Virus record (IMG/VR): IMGVR_UViG_3300020312_000026
Location: 1 to 22,262 of that record
Reading direction: 5' to 3' (one strand)
Source of the DNA: a virus
Length of the DNA stretch: 22,262 bases
Part shown: positions 1-9,700 of the stretch, piece after piece
Layout of the letters: each line of letters begins with the position of its first letter
How positions within the stretch are numbered: the first letter of the stretch is position 1
The notes under the pieces: model-generated
Seen by the model: only the letters and a program-made list of their open reading frames with translations
Told to the model about the DNA's origin: nothing
Databases searched by the model: none
Program-made: the position numbers and the translations under genes

Positions 1-3000
1 TTTCCTCACTCATTTGAGCGATCCAGACTTTATATTTTATTGTTGCTGGTGCTAAGATAACTATTGCATACTCTCTATCTGGTTCCAAATAAACTGGAGA
101 TGGGAAAGTAACTCTGGTTGGTACTGATGCATCATCAGATGTCTTTACAACTGAAGTTCCAGTAGAGTCTGTTACTGTTGGATCTAATATAACTTGTGCA
201 AAATCATTAACGAGTTCAGCTGTTGGAGTTCCTAATTCAACTGTTCTTATCTGAATAGTTACTGGAACATTATCATCCTTTTGATAGAAATATAAATCTA
301 ATGATGATAGGAACATTCCTGTTTCATCTACAGTAAATGACTGTGCTAACGGATCTCCTCTTCTAATTGGTCTTCTAGTAATAGTTCTAGTTGTAGTAAA
401 TTCAAGTAGTGTTCCTGAAGTAGTATAAGTAGCATCTCCACGAGTTATACCTGCCTCATCACCTGTTACTGGATCGCCATTGTTTATATCTGAAGTTAAT
501 CTAAATGTATTTGTTCCATTAGTAAATCTTAAAGGTGGTGGCGGAGAAACTGTTGGGTCTCTAAAGAAGAATGATCCATATAAAGCTCCATGTTCATCTG
601 GTATTAATCTAACTGGACTCCCTGATCCTACACTATAGTCAAGAACTGCAATAGCACCGCTAGTTTGACCAACAAATCTCATATTTGTTGTAATTCTACC
701 AAAGAAAGCACCTTGAGCATCTTCGGTTAATGATGCAATATCTACATTCAAAACCGTAGATGATTCAGTGTAGGTAGTTCCTAATGTTAATGCTGTATCA
801 TATGGATTACTTGGAAATACTGAAGTTGGATTATCATATGTTCCAGTTTTATGATTTGGTTGAGCAGTTCTAAATGAAATTAATTGAGTACTATCATCTC
901 CAAAAGAACCTGTAACAGTCTCACCTATAGCAAAGGTTCCAGAAACCATGCTAATCTCAATTAATTTTGGAACTATATCAATACCACTTCTTCCTTCAAA
1001 GAATGGATAATGCCTAACACCAGGTGTTAGTGAATATGCAGAGAATCCAACATTTCTAGATCTAATAAATTCTATTTCAGATGATCCAGTTTGTACTCTT
1101 ACAGTTACGTCTGAAGCACGTGCACCTAAACGAGTAATTGTTCCACCATCAATTTCTACATCTCTTGTCCAGTTATCCTGTGAAGGATCTAATACAACCT
1201 GTCCAATACGAACAACAACTTCATATGGGTTAACATTTTCAATTCTACTTGCCTGTGGATTACCAATATCAGACTCTATCTCAGTATATGCTAAGGTAAT
1301 TAGATCTCCAGTTTTCTGTACATTAGAATCTAATAAAGGTAAATCTTGAGAAAAATCAGCAGAGAGTATATCGACTGTATCACCTACTCCCAATTCTGGT
1401 TTTACTGTATATAAATTGATAGGGACAACCATCTCTTGGTTAACTGTATCAATATTAGCAGTATTATCTTGATTCTGTAAATCTAAACGTTGATTATCTT
1501 TAAAATCATCTACAAAGAAACCAGATTTAAATCTGTCACCAGTTATATCTTTAACTTGTAAAGTTTTAGTATCTAATTCAAGTAAACTTAAACTTGTAAC
1601 TATTTCTAAATTTTCTATTCTATCTTCTAGTCTACCAATATCTCTCATGGTATATCTCTTATTATCAACTAGAGTAATCTTTGCATCATTTGTATTATAG
1701 AGATATGCTGGAAGTTCAATAGTTGCAATATGCATTGCATCATCCAGCAATGATGGTGGTGCACTTGGTGTAAGAGATGATACTCCTTTTATAACAGCAA
1801 AATCACCTTCATAATCTTTTCCAGCCGATAAAATTAATTTATCAATTCTTGGTAAGTAGTAACTATATCCTAATGTAGAAGCCCCTTCTGGAGAAACTAC
1901 AAGAGAAGGTGTTGCTCCAGAACCAGAAAAATTTCTTGAAGTAAATGCAAATGGAGATTGAGTAGTGCTTGAAGTTGGTGATACTCTAGGTCTAAAATCA
2001 AGAACATCCGTTGCTCTTACATTGTTAGATAATATTGGTATATCATTAGTAAATCTATCTTTAGCATAAGAATTTACAGTAAATAAATCACCAGAATCTG
2101 TAGTAGGAACTTCATATGAATCATAAATTACTAGAATTCTCCTATCAGGAGGAGTAGCATTCCTCTTTCTAACTATTCTAGAATAATCATAGAATTGTTC
2201 TCTCTGTCCTTTATCTAGAGAATATCTTTCTGTAATATCTACATTATTACCAAATGTTATTCCTTGAACTGTAGTTTCAATATTTGATTCTTGGAATGTT
2301 ATTAACTCATTTAAAGCAAATTTAACATCTGTAAAATAAACAACTTCAATATTTGCATCATCTACTCTATTAACTATTTGAGCAACTGCTCCACTTTCAG
2401 TACCAATAACCTTTTCACCAACAACAGAATTTGTATTTAAAGATAATCCAGATATGGTTGTTATCTTATCAAGAGTTGGATCATTATTATCCTTAGATTC
2501 AAATACTGCAACTATATTTGCAACATCTGGAACATTTAATGATATTTCTCTATCTTCTATTCTTAATCCATAGAAATCATTTTGAGTCAAACCATTTGTT
2601 GTGGTTGATACACCTGCACTAGTTTTATTAATAACTATTTGATTGCTTCTTATGTATTCTTTAGTTTTATTTGTAATTCCTTGTTTTTCTACAGTTACAT
2701 TAAGAACAGCATCTCCACTATTCTTTGATAATCCACTAAATTGAACCTTTGAAGTAGCATCTACTAATTTAAATTGATCTCTTGTTAATGGTTCTACAGT
2801 ACCATCCGCATAAACTAATGAATACTTTTGAGTATCAAAATTGCTATAAAATGCACTTGTTATTCCTGAAGGAACTGCCTGTGTAGTAGAATTGGCAGAC
2901 AATGTAAACTTATCAGTTTGAGCAGAAACTGATAATGTGGAATTTGCTAAATTAACTTCAGATGTATTACTGTGATTCAACTTGGCATATAATCCAGTAT

Positions 3001-5020
3001 TTTCTTTATCTACAACAACTGGGGATGCTAAAGATATTGAACCTGTAGTGTCAACTCCAATAGCTCCTGCATTTACACCTGCAACTACAGTTTCAGCAGC
3101 TAAAGTCAAAGTTTTTAAATCACTACTAATATCGCTAACCCTATTAAATGTAATATCACTACTTCCTGCAAGTTGATATTGAATAATAGAATCTGTTTTT
3201 ATACCAGTAAATGCATCACCAGGTGATGTTAATTCCACTCCTGCTGTATCTTTACCAATTTGACAATTATTAACTTGAGGTAATGAGGATATTCTAGTAG
3301 TTTCAAGTACAGTATCAGCACTAAAGTCTTTAGCAAAACCAGTTATTAACGTACTTGTATCTTGATATACAGATTTTACATCTTCAAAAGTATATTGTCT
3401 TAATGATGTTATAGTTCTGGTTGATTCTTCTAATTCATTAATAATTATTTTTTCACCAGGAATAAATGATCCAGAAGTTTGTGATAAAATTATTTCTGTT
3501 TTTGCAGAAACTGCAGCATTAACAAATCCTGTAGCACCACTACTAGCACCTCTAACAAAAGAACTAATTGATGCAGTTAATGCAGTATTTAATGTTAGAT
3601 ATGTGTATGTTTGAACATCAAATAGATGCAAGTTCCATTGACTGGTACTATCAACATATGGTGTATTTCTTAATCCAAATGAATATACTCTTGCCTTCCC
3701 TATCTCATATCCACCTGTAGGTGGTGCATCTGGTGCAGCTGCAGTTTTTCTTCTACTATAAAGGGAAACTGTATTTGCAGCAATATTTGTACCTATAGCA
3801 GGTGTTCCTGATACATTATTAACACGAATTAAAGTTCCCATATCAAAAGGAACCAACGCAGTATTTACACTGTCAGTATCTCTTGGTTTATCAAAATCTA
3901 TGATTGAAGTTCCAGGTTCATTAATACGGAAACCTTTTACATATGCTTTACCTGGACTTACTTCAACACAAGCTAAGTCATCTGATGGGGTATTACCATC
4001 TTCAGTAACTTGATCTGATTTAAAGATTCCACCATTTGAAACACGATTATCTAAAGATTCTGCTATATTAATTTTAAAATTATCTAGAGAATAATTTCCA
4101 GACTCTTCATATGTTCTGGCAGCCAAATATTTTTCTACTTCATTATATACTGAATAATCTTGTAACTTTTTAAGATCACCTTCTCTTAATTTAATTATTT
4201 CTACAAAACTGACATCACTAGTGTCATTTAAACCTTTCTTTGCTAAAGATGCAGTTACCTTAAATCTATCAGCACCAGGTGCCGCAAAATTAGAAAATCC
4301 TTTTGCATTATCATATAATGATGAATCATCTTTTGCTGTAATAATAGATTCTAATACATTCAAACCAACTCTATATGATGGATTATTTGAATATGGATCT
4401 AATACTATAGTGTCCGTAGGAACGTCTATAAACGTCCCTCTAATGAAATATACACCAGAATTCATTTTCACTGCACTACCCGTCGCAGAGGCGTTTGAGG
4501 GTATCAATGAAGCAACGCTTTGTCCTGAAAGTATAGTTGTATTACCATAAGTTATATCTTCTAACGCAAGTAGAGGTTCACCATCTTCTAAATTAGATAT
4601 TTCATTATCGGAATTTCCTGTAAGATATTTTATAAAAAATGTTGGATCTGTAATATCTGCAGAATCTGTTGGGAATTTAATATCATTAACTAGAATTTCT
4701 ACCCCAGAATTTTGCCCTTTTAATTTCTTACCCTTTAACTCAGTAGAATAAAGAGATATTGGAAGACCAAGATGATCAGATTCTACCTTTATTGAAAAAT
4801 ATGAGTTATCATAGAAAACACCACCAGGAATGACCATAGATCCTTCCTTGAATACATGCGACCCAAAAGACTCTACCTGATTTTGAAGTATTGATTGAAG
4901 AGTTGATAATTCTCTAGCTTGAACAGGTCTACCTGGTCTAAACAATACTTTATAAAAATTATTGTCCTTATTGAAATCGTCATAATAAGGACTTATATTT
5001 AAATTAGTTTTTTGTGACAT
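1..5020 (-). CDS. DUF4815-type virion structural protein, partial (C-terminus beyond the left edge)
   Basis: The reading frame starts at the ATG at 5020-5018 and stays open to base 1, giving about 1673 residues with no stop. The N-terminus (SQKTNLNISPYYDDF, then RPVQARELSTLQSILQNQVE and VFKEGSMVIPGG, within residues 1-70) is the signature I recall for the DUF4815 structural proteins of T4-like cyanophages. A second hallmark, QREQFYDYSRIVRKR, lies near residues 940-955, and DPLAQSFTVDETGMFLSSLDLY near 1557-1578. Between them are Gly/Ser/Thr-rich beta-type stretches. It follows gene 8 after only 3 nt (TAA-AAC-ATG) with no strong Shine-Dalgarno, so it is probably translationally coupled and driven by the late promoter ahead of gene 8. 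By position, after genes 25-6-7-8, it takes the place of T4 genes 9-12. A peripheral baseplate or fibre-attachment role is inferred; a virion location is expected from the family. Confidence 0.85.
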   Translation of the reverse strand, partial: MSQKTNLNISPYYDDFNKDNNFYKVLFRPGRPVQARELSTLQSILQNQVESFGSHVFKEGSMVIPGGVFYDNSYFSIKVESDHLGLPISLYSTELKGKKLKGQNSGVEILVNDIKFPTDSADITDPTFFIKYLTGNSDNEISNLEDGEPLLALEDITYGNTTILSGQSVASLIPSNASATGSAVKMNSGVYFIRGTFIDVPTDTIVLDPYSNNPSYRVGLNVLESIITAKDDSSLYDNAKGFSNFAAPGADRFKVTASLAKKGLNDTSDVSFVEIIKLREGDLKKLQDYSVYNEVEKYLAARTYEESGNYSLDNFKINIAESLDNRVSNGGIFKSDQVTEDGNTPSDDLACVEVSPGKAYVKGFRINEPGTSIIDFDKPRDTDSVNTALVPFDMGTLIRVNNVSGTPAIGTNIAANTVSLYSRRKTAAAPDAPPTGGYEIGKARVYSFGLRNTPYVDSTSQWNLHLFDVQTYTYLTLNTALTASISSFVRGASSGATGFVNAAVSAKTEIILSQTSGSFIPGEKIIINELEESTRTITSLRQYTFEDVKSVYQDTSTLITGFAKDFSADTVLETTRISSLPQVNNCQIGKDTAGVELTSPGDAFTGIKTDSIIQYQLAGSSDITFNRVSDISSDLKTLTLAAETVVAGVNAGAIGVDTTGSISLASPVVVDKENTGLYAKLNHSNTSEVNLANSTLSVSAQTDKFTLSANSTTQAVPSGITSAFYSNFDTQKYSLVYADGTVEPLTRDQFKLVDATSKVQFSGLSKNSGDAVLNVTVEKQGITNKTKEYIRSNQIVINKTSAGVSTTTNGLTQNDFYGLRIEDREISLNVPDVANIVAVFESKDNNDPTLDKITTISGLSLNTNSVVGEKVIGTESGAVAQIVNRVDDANIEVVYFTDVKFALNELITFQESNIETTVQGITFGNNVDITERYSLDKGQREQFYDYSRIVRKRNATPPDRRILVIYDSYEVPTTDSGDLFTVNSYAKDRFTNDIPILSNNVRATDVLDFRPRVSPTSSTTQSPFAFTSRNFSGSGATPSLVVSPEGASTLGYSYYLPRIDKLILSAGKDYEGDFAVIKGVSSLTPSAPPSLLDDAMHIATIELPAYLYNTNDAKITLVDNKRYTMRDIGRLEDRIENLEIVTSLSLLELDTKTLQVKDITGDRFKSGFFVDDFKDNQRLDLQNQDNTANIDTVNQEMVVPINLYTVKPELGVGDTVDILSADFSQDLPLLDSNVQKTGDLITLAYTEIESDIGNPQASRIENVNPYEVVVRIGQVVLDPSQDNWTRDVEIDGGTITRLGARASDVTVRVQTGSSEIEFIRSRNVGFSAYSLTPGVRHYPFFEGRSGIDIVPKLIEISMVSGTFAIGETVTGSFGDDSTQLISFRTAQPNHKTGTYDNPTSVFPSNPYDTALTLGTTYTESSTVLNVDIASLTEDAQGAFFGRITTNMRFVGQTSGAIAVLDYSVGSGSPVRLIPDEHGALYGSFFFRDPTVSPPPPLRFTNGTNTFRLTSDINNGDPVTGDEAGITRGDATYTTSGTLLEFTTTRTITRRPIRRGDPLAQSFTVDETGMFLSSLDLYFYQKDDNVPVTIQIRTVELGTPTAELVNDFAQVILDPTVTDSTGTSVVKTSDDASVPTRVTFPSPVYLEPDREYAIVILAPATIKYKVWIAQMSEE

Positions 5021-5023
5021 GTT

Positions 5024-6670
5024 TTAGAACTCTAGTATAACTTTGATGTCTTCTTTTTGCCTACTATCTCTAGTAATTAATTGTCTATTATCCAAGTAGA
5101 TAATATCACCCGACTGATTATTTATCTCAGATTGTGATATACCATTCTTAAACTCCACACCAAGGTCAATAACCTTAGTTCCTGTTGGGTTTGTAGTTAT
5201 ACCACTAAAATCAGAATTTATTGATACTGAATATGCAGTTGATCCATTAGTTCCATTAATAGTTTTTCCACTGGTAAAATCATAAATTTGACTATTACTA
5301 CCACCTATACTACTAATACCTACAGTATCACTTTGATCACCTGTTGCAGTATCAAAATATAATGATCTATCACGGTAGTATTTTAAAACACCTATTTTAT
5401 TAGCATCATCATCTGATATAATATCAAAAGAAACAATATACCCTCTTACTTGTCCAATAACAGTACCAGTATCACCTTCCACATCTTGGGTAATTAAATC
5501 CCCAATATTAATAGTACCTACAGGAAAAGTATCTAAGTATAAAGCAGAAACTGAAGAATATTGATTTTGTTGATAAATTTGTGTAGATCCAATTGATGTT
5601 GGATTTTTAACAATTCCTATCTGTGCAAATTTAGTATCAATTGGAAAATCTTTAGTAGAATCATCAAATCTAGCATAAACTAAAACTCTATCTGCACCCA
5701 ATTCTTTGTAAATATCATATCCATGACCTTTTGATGGTGGGATAATTGGAATTAATTCAGCATTGGGTGAAGTTGGTTGAATATCTGTTAAATCAACAAG
5801 ACCATAAGTATATCCTTTACCACCAACTGATACCTTAACATCACTAATCTTAGTATCAGTTCCCACTTCTACAATAGCCTTTCCTCCAGAACCATCTCCA
5901 ATAATATTAAATTCTTGTGCTCCAGCACCAGCATTTTTATAACCAGTTCCCTGTTTATCTACATAAATGGTTTTAATCTGATTATTATTAATATCAGAAT
6001 TTCCATTATCCCTAATATTTGCTATATTAGCATCAGTAGAAGATGACCAATCGTTAGGTAATGGTATATATTCTGTTGCATCAAATTTTATAATATCACT
6101 TGGAGCAACTGTAAACAGATACTTCCAAAGATATCCATCATTACTAGAACCGCTTGCTGTAAATGGTTCTAACCCAGTTAAAGTTGGTTCATTTAAAGAA
6201 CGATTACCTGTTGTATTAATTCCCGAAGATCCATTACTAATACAAACATAAACATTAAAATCCTTATTAATTACATAAAAATCACTATCATACAGTCTAG
6301 CAGTTTTTCCATTTGATGCTAAATTAGATTCACTATAATCATGACGATACATATCATACCTAGTCTCCTTAGTCCATGTGACTTTTCTCACAACTCTTCT
6401 AACATTATCTGAAGTAATTTTTTTACCAAAAATCATGGTATCTTTAACATGATTTGAGTAATTAAAATTATCTATTGGTTTTTTTCTAGTAATATCAGAA
6501 TTCCACTCAGCATTACTGGCATTTCTACCAAAAGCTTTTGATGATCTTACATCTGCAGAAGGGTTTGATAATCCGACAAACACATAATAAGAGTTTTCGG
6601 AATTATTTACATCTCCTAAAAAATTACCTGCGTTATTAATTCTAAATTGGTCTGTTACAATTGCCGACAT
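5024..6670 (-). CDS. 8: baseplate wedge subunit gp8-like, enlarged by an internal insertion
   Basis: Homologue of T4 gp8, which joins the gp6/gp7/gp25 core to the outer baseplate wedge. Recalled T4 landmarks appear in order: AIVTDQFR (residues 3-10), VTWTKETRYDMY (~93-104, compare T4 RRDWGDTRY), DGYLWKYLF (178-186, compare GDGYVWEYLF), TEYIPLP soon after, and near the C-terminus SGDIIYLDNR (520-529, compare SGEMIYMENR) followed by EDIKVILEF. At 548 aa it is about 210 residues longer than T4 gp8 (334 aa). The extra length lies between residues ~215 and 515 and contains GTGY and GGKGY turns like those in the neighbouring giant protein. It has its own late promoter in the 34-nt gap upstream. The leader is A-rich with no obvious Shine-Dalgarno. 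The ATG at 6670 fits the T4-like N-terminus. Confidence 0.88.
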   Translation of the reverse strand: MSAIVTDQFRINNAGNFLGDVNNSENSYYVFVGLSNPSADVRSSKAFGRNASNAEWNSDITRKKPIDNFNYSNHVKDTMIFGKKITSDNVRRVVRKVTWTKETRYDMYRHDYSESNLASNGKTARLYDSDFYVINKDFNVYVCISNGSSGINTTGNRSLNEPTLTGLEPFTASGSSNDGYLWKYLFTVAPSDIIKFDATEYIPLPNDWSSSTDANIANIRDNGNSDINNNQIKTIYVDKQGTGYKNAGAGAQEFNIIGDGSGGKAIVEVGTDTKISDVKVSVGGKGYTYGLVDLTDIQPTSPNAELIPIIPPSKGHGYDIYKELGADRVLVYARFDDSTKDFPIDTKFAQIGIVKNPTSIGSTQIYQQNQYSSVSALYLDTFPVGTINIGDLITQDVEGDTGTVIGQVRGYIVSFDIISDDDANKIGVLKYYRDRSLYFDTATGDQSDTVGISSIGGSNSQIYDFTSGKTINGTNGSTAYSVSINSDFSGITTNPTGTKVIDLGVEFKNGISQSEINNQSGDIIYLDNRQLITRDSRQKEDIKVILEF

Positions 6671-6691
6671 TTTCTATAGACTTTTTTTCTT

Positions 6692-6699
6692 TATTTATA
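6692..6699 (-). promoter_or_regulatory. T4-type late promoter upstream of gene 8
   Basis: An exact TATAAATA box on the minus strand lies in the 34-nt gap between the giant gene's stop and the gene 8 ATG. The T4 late box is read by a gp55-type sigma factor and needs no -35 element. Transcription would start 6-7 nt downstream, leaving a leader of about 15 nt. It is one of only three such boxes I found, and all three are intergenic, which supports function. Confidence 0.8.
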
Positions 6700-6704
6700 C
6701 CATA

Positions 6705-9700
6705 TTAAGTTGAATCCTTTATAGCACCTGTTTCTCTAAGTCCAGCAGCTCTTCTTTGGACTCTAGGGAAGGTACTTAATCCAGAATTAACAGTTTTACC
6801 AGATACTGTAAGTGTAAGTGGATTTGATGATCTTGTACCACCAGTCAACTTACCCCAAGAGAATCTACCACAAATAGTATTCTCTGTAGCGATACCCACA
6901 ATTGAAGTATCTGTTTTCACCCCTGCAACAAATTCACCCAATTGACTACTTGAACTTAGAGAACTAACAATATAAATGTTATCAAAGAATGATGTTCCAA
7001 TACCTACAGGTGCACCTGATGATATTACTGTAGATGTTGCACCAGAACCAACAGATGTATCGAATATGTAAATTGGATCACCATTTGCTAATCCAGTAAA
7101 TGATCCTGATCCTTTATCAAGGAAGAATTTAATAGTCGAACTACTGAGAACTGTTATTCCTGTTACAATACCTGAGAAACCAGCAGAACCACTGAATCCA
7201 GTAATAGTTTCAGATGGAGTGACTGGAATTGCTGATATAACACTAGGAGAAGAAGAACTAGTATAACCAAGACCTGGATTAGTAATAGTAACAGAAGTAA
7301 TAGAACCGTTAGTTATTGTTGCGGTTGCTGTTGCTGTTTCTCCTGTTCCAACTGTTCCATCACCCTTTATGAAAGTGGTAATACCTGTAGTAGGAATACC
7401 AACTGAAATAGATGTTGTTGCTCCAACATATCCACTTCCACCGTCAGTAACAGTTATTGATTGAATAGTTCCAGCAGCAGAAACAACTGCATTAAGATCA
7501 GCAGATTGTCTAGTAATAGAATCATCAACTATAAAAGTACTTACTGTTGAAGGACTGTCATAAGAGAAGAAATTATTAATAGTATCAAAATAGATAGTGG
7601 AGTCACCAGGTGCTACATCTTTAATGATTCTTGCATCTGGGAATACTAATGGTTCTATTAAAGGTCTAACTTTAGTAATTAATTGACCATTTATAAACTT
7701 ATCAGATTTTTGCTTTATCCACCTAACAGGTTTGAAATTAACATCATCAATACCCTGAGAATAATATAATTCAGTTTCAACAGTATCTGCAGTTGTTATT
7801 CCTGATATTGTTCTTACATTTTGATCCTGATTTTTAATATCATCAGTAACGGTATCACTCTTTAACATTTGAAGTTCATCACCAACTTTAACGGATTCTC
7901 TAACATCCACATAGGTAACATCAACATTATTTGTTCCTTTAAAGAAGAAAATAGCTATATCATCCTTTTCACTTGGTGCTTCAGTAAACTGGAATCTTGT
8001 TCCTCCATTAAAAATGTAAGATTCTCCAGGATTTTGTAAAACTCCATTAACAAATATTAGCAATAATGATTGCATATCAACCAATGCTCCAGATTTAGGT
8101 TGGAAAGATACCAATTCATCTTTAAAATTCAATGGGAACACTGTTCTAGTTCCATCCTGAAGATTTGCAATAGAATCAATATAATCAAATTCACCCACAT
8201 TCCAAGAACTGAAACTATCTGTAAATACTTCATTTACTGTAAATTCAATCTCTGATATTGGCGAAGATAGTCCTTTATCTGTAATTAATCCAACAGGTTT
8301 AAACACATCACCTTTTCTAAATCCATATCCACTTCTAGGACTAAAGAATGATTTTACTTCAAATAGAGTAGATCCGATACCAGTTGTATTACTACCACCA
8401 ACATCAATAGTTAACAGTAATCCTTTTCCAGTATCTGTTGTAGCACCAAGACCTATTCTTGAAACTCCAGTTATTGGTAGATTCTCATATGATGGAGATG
8501 GTGGGATTACAACTGGGTTAATATATCCAGTTCCACCACCAACAACAGTGAAACTTAATGTTCCACCAACACCAACTGTTGCTGTTATAGTAGCACCAGT
8601 GCCAACTCCACCACCAGTTCCAACTCCAACCTTGAAATAATCATCAGTCGCCTCAAGAATATTTAAATCTGTATTGTAAGCTGGATCTGTTGAACGTGGA
8701 TATGTATGTTCAGTTGCATGTGCATCTTTATCGCAAGTATATACTAAAGATTCTGTTGCTATCCGAATTTTATTAGCAGATCTTTTAACACCATTAGTAA
8801 TAGCAGTTACAAATGTATGAATACCTGTATTTGATGATGGAATAGTTTCAAGAACATTAATATCGAATTGATCACCTCCACTTACATTAGATATTGGTAA
8901 CCATTTACCACCTAAAGGATCCGTTGATCTTGGATATGTATGATTGGTAGCATGTGCATCCTTATCACATGTAAATGTAAGAGAATTATTATCAAATTTT
9001 ACTATTTGACCGTTTGCTAACGCTGGTGAAGGTGATGCACTAAGTTTTATAGTTAAAACACCTGTAGTTGGATTATAAACAGTTCCTGTAGTTGCTGTAT
9101 ATGAATCTGATGTTATAAGATTATGATTATTTTTTGTAAATGTTACAATACCCGTTGATGATGTATAAGGAGCGTCAACAGGTGTAAATGTAGCAGTTAC
9201 TCCAATTCCACCAGACTTAACAGTTATAGAACTAGAAGAACCTACAAATCTATGTTCATATGCTTCATCCACAACATCAATACTAAGAATACCATTTCCT
9301 GATGTGCTTTGTTCAGGACGATATCCAGATCCATGAAAATCTCTTGTACCAATACCAACAGCAGTTATAGTTCCACTAGAATTAGTGACTGCTGTTACAG
9401 CAGCACCAGCTAAAGGTGCATATCCCAATCCACCACTATATCCAATAGAGATAATTTGTCCAGATCTAGGTAATTGATTTTGATTAACATCAGATTCACT
9501 TATTATTTGAGTTCCATCTGCAGAAGAAATTCCACTAAACACAAAACTTGTTATTCCAGCAGACTCACTAAAATCATAATTGTTTAGAGGATTTTGTTCT
9601 GTTGTTGGTCTTTGGAATATACCATTAAGTGTTAAGAAACTACTGCCAGTTGTAAGACCAGTTGTATTCACTCCAGATATAGATGTTCTAAATGTTTGTG

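Noticed and set aside
2982-3176. Plus-strand 64-residue open frame.
   Set aside because: It lies opposite the DUF4815-type gene, which has recognisable family motifs on the minus strand; low-complexity product, no ribosome site.
4221-4550. Plus-strand 109-residue open frame.
   Set aside because: It is antisense to the same well-supported minus-strand gene and has no recognisable motif.
6681-6690. T-run in the gap before gene 8, considered as a terminator for the giant gene.
   Set aside because: There is no hairpin next to it, and on the minus strand it reads as an A-run in the gene 8 leader.
8070-8255. Plus-strand 61-residue open frame.
   Set aside because: It is antisense to the giant gp7-like gene; a chance open frame in AT-rich DNA.
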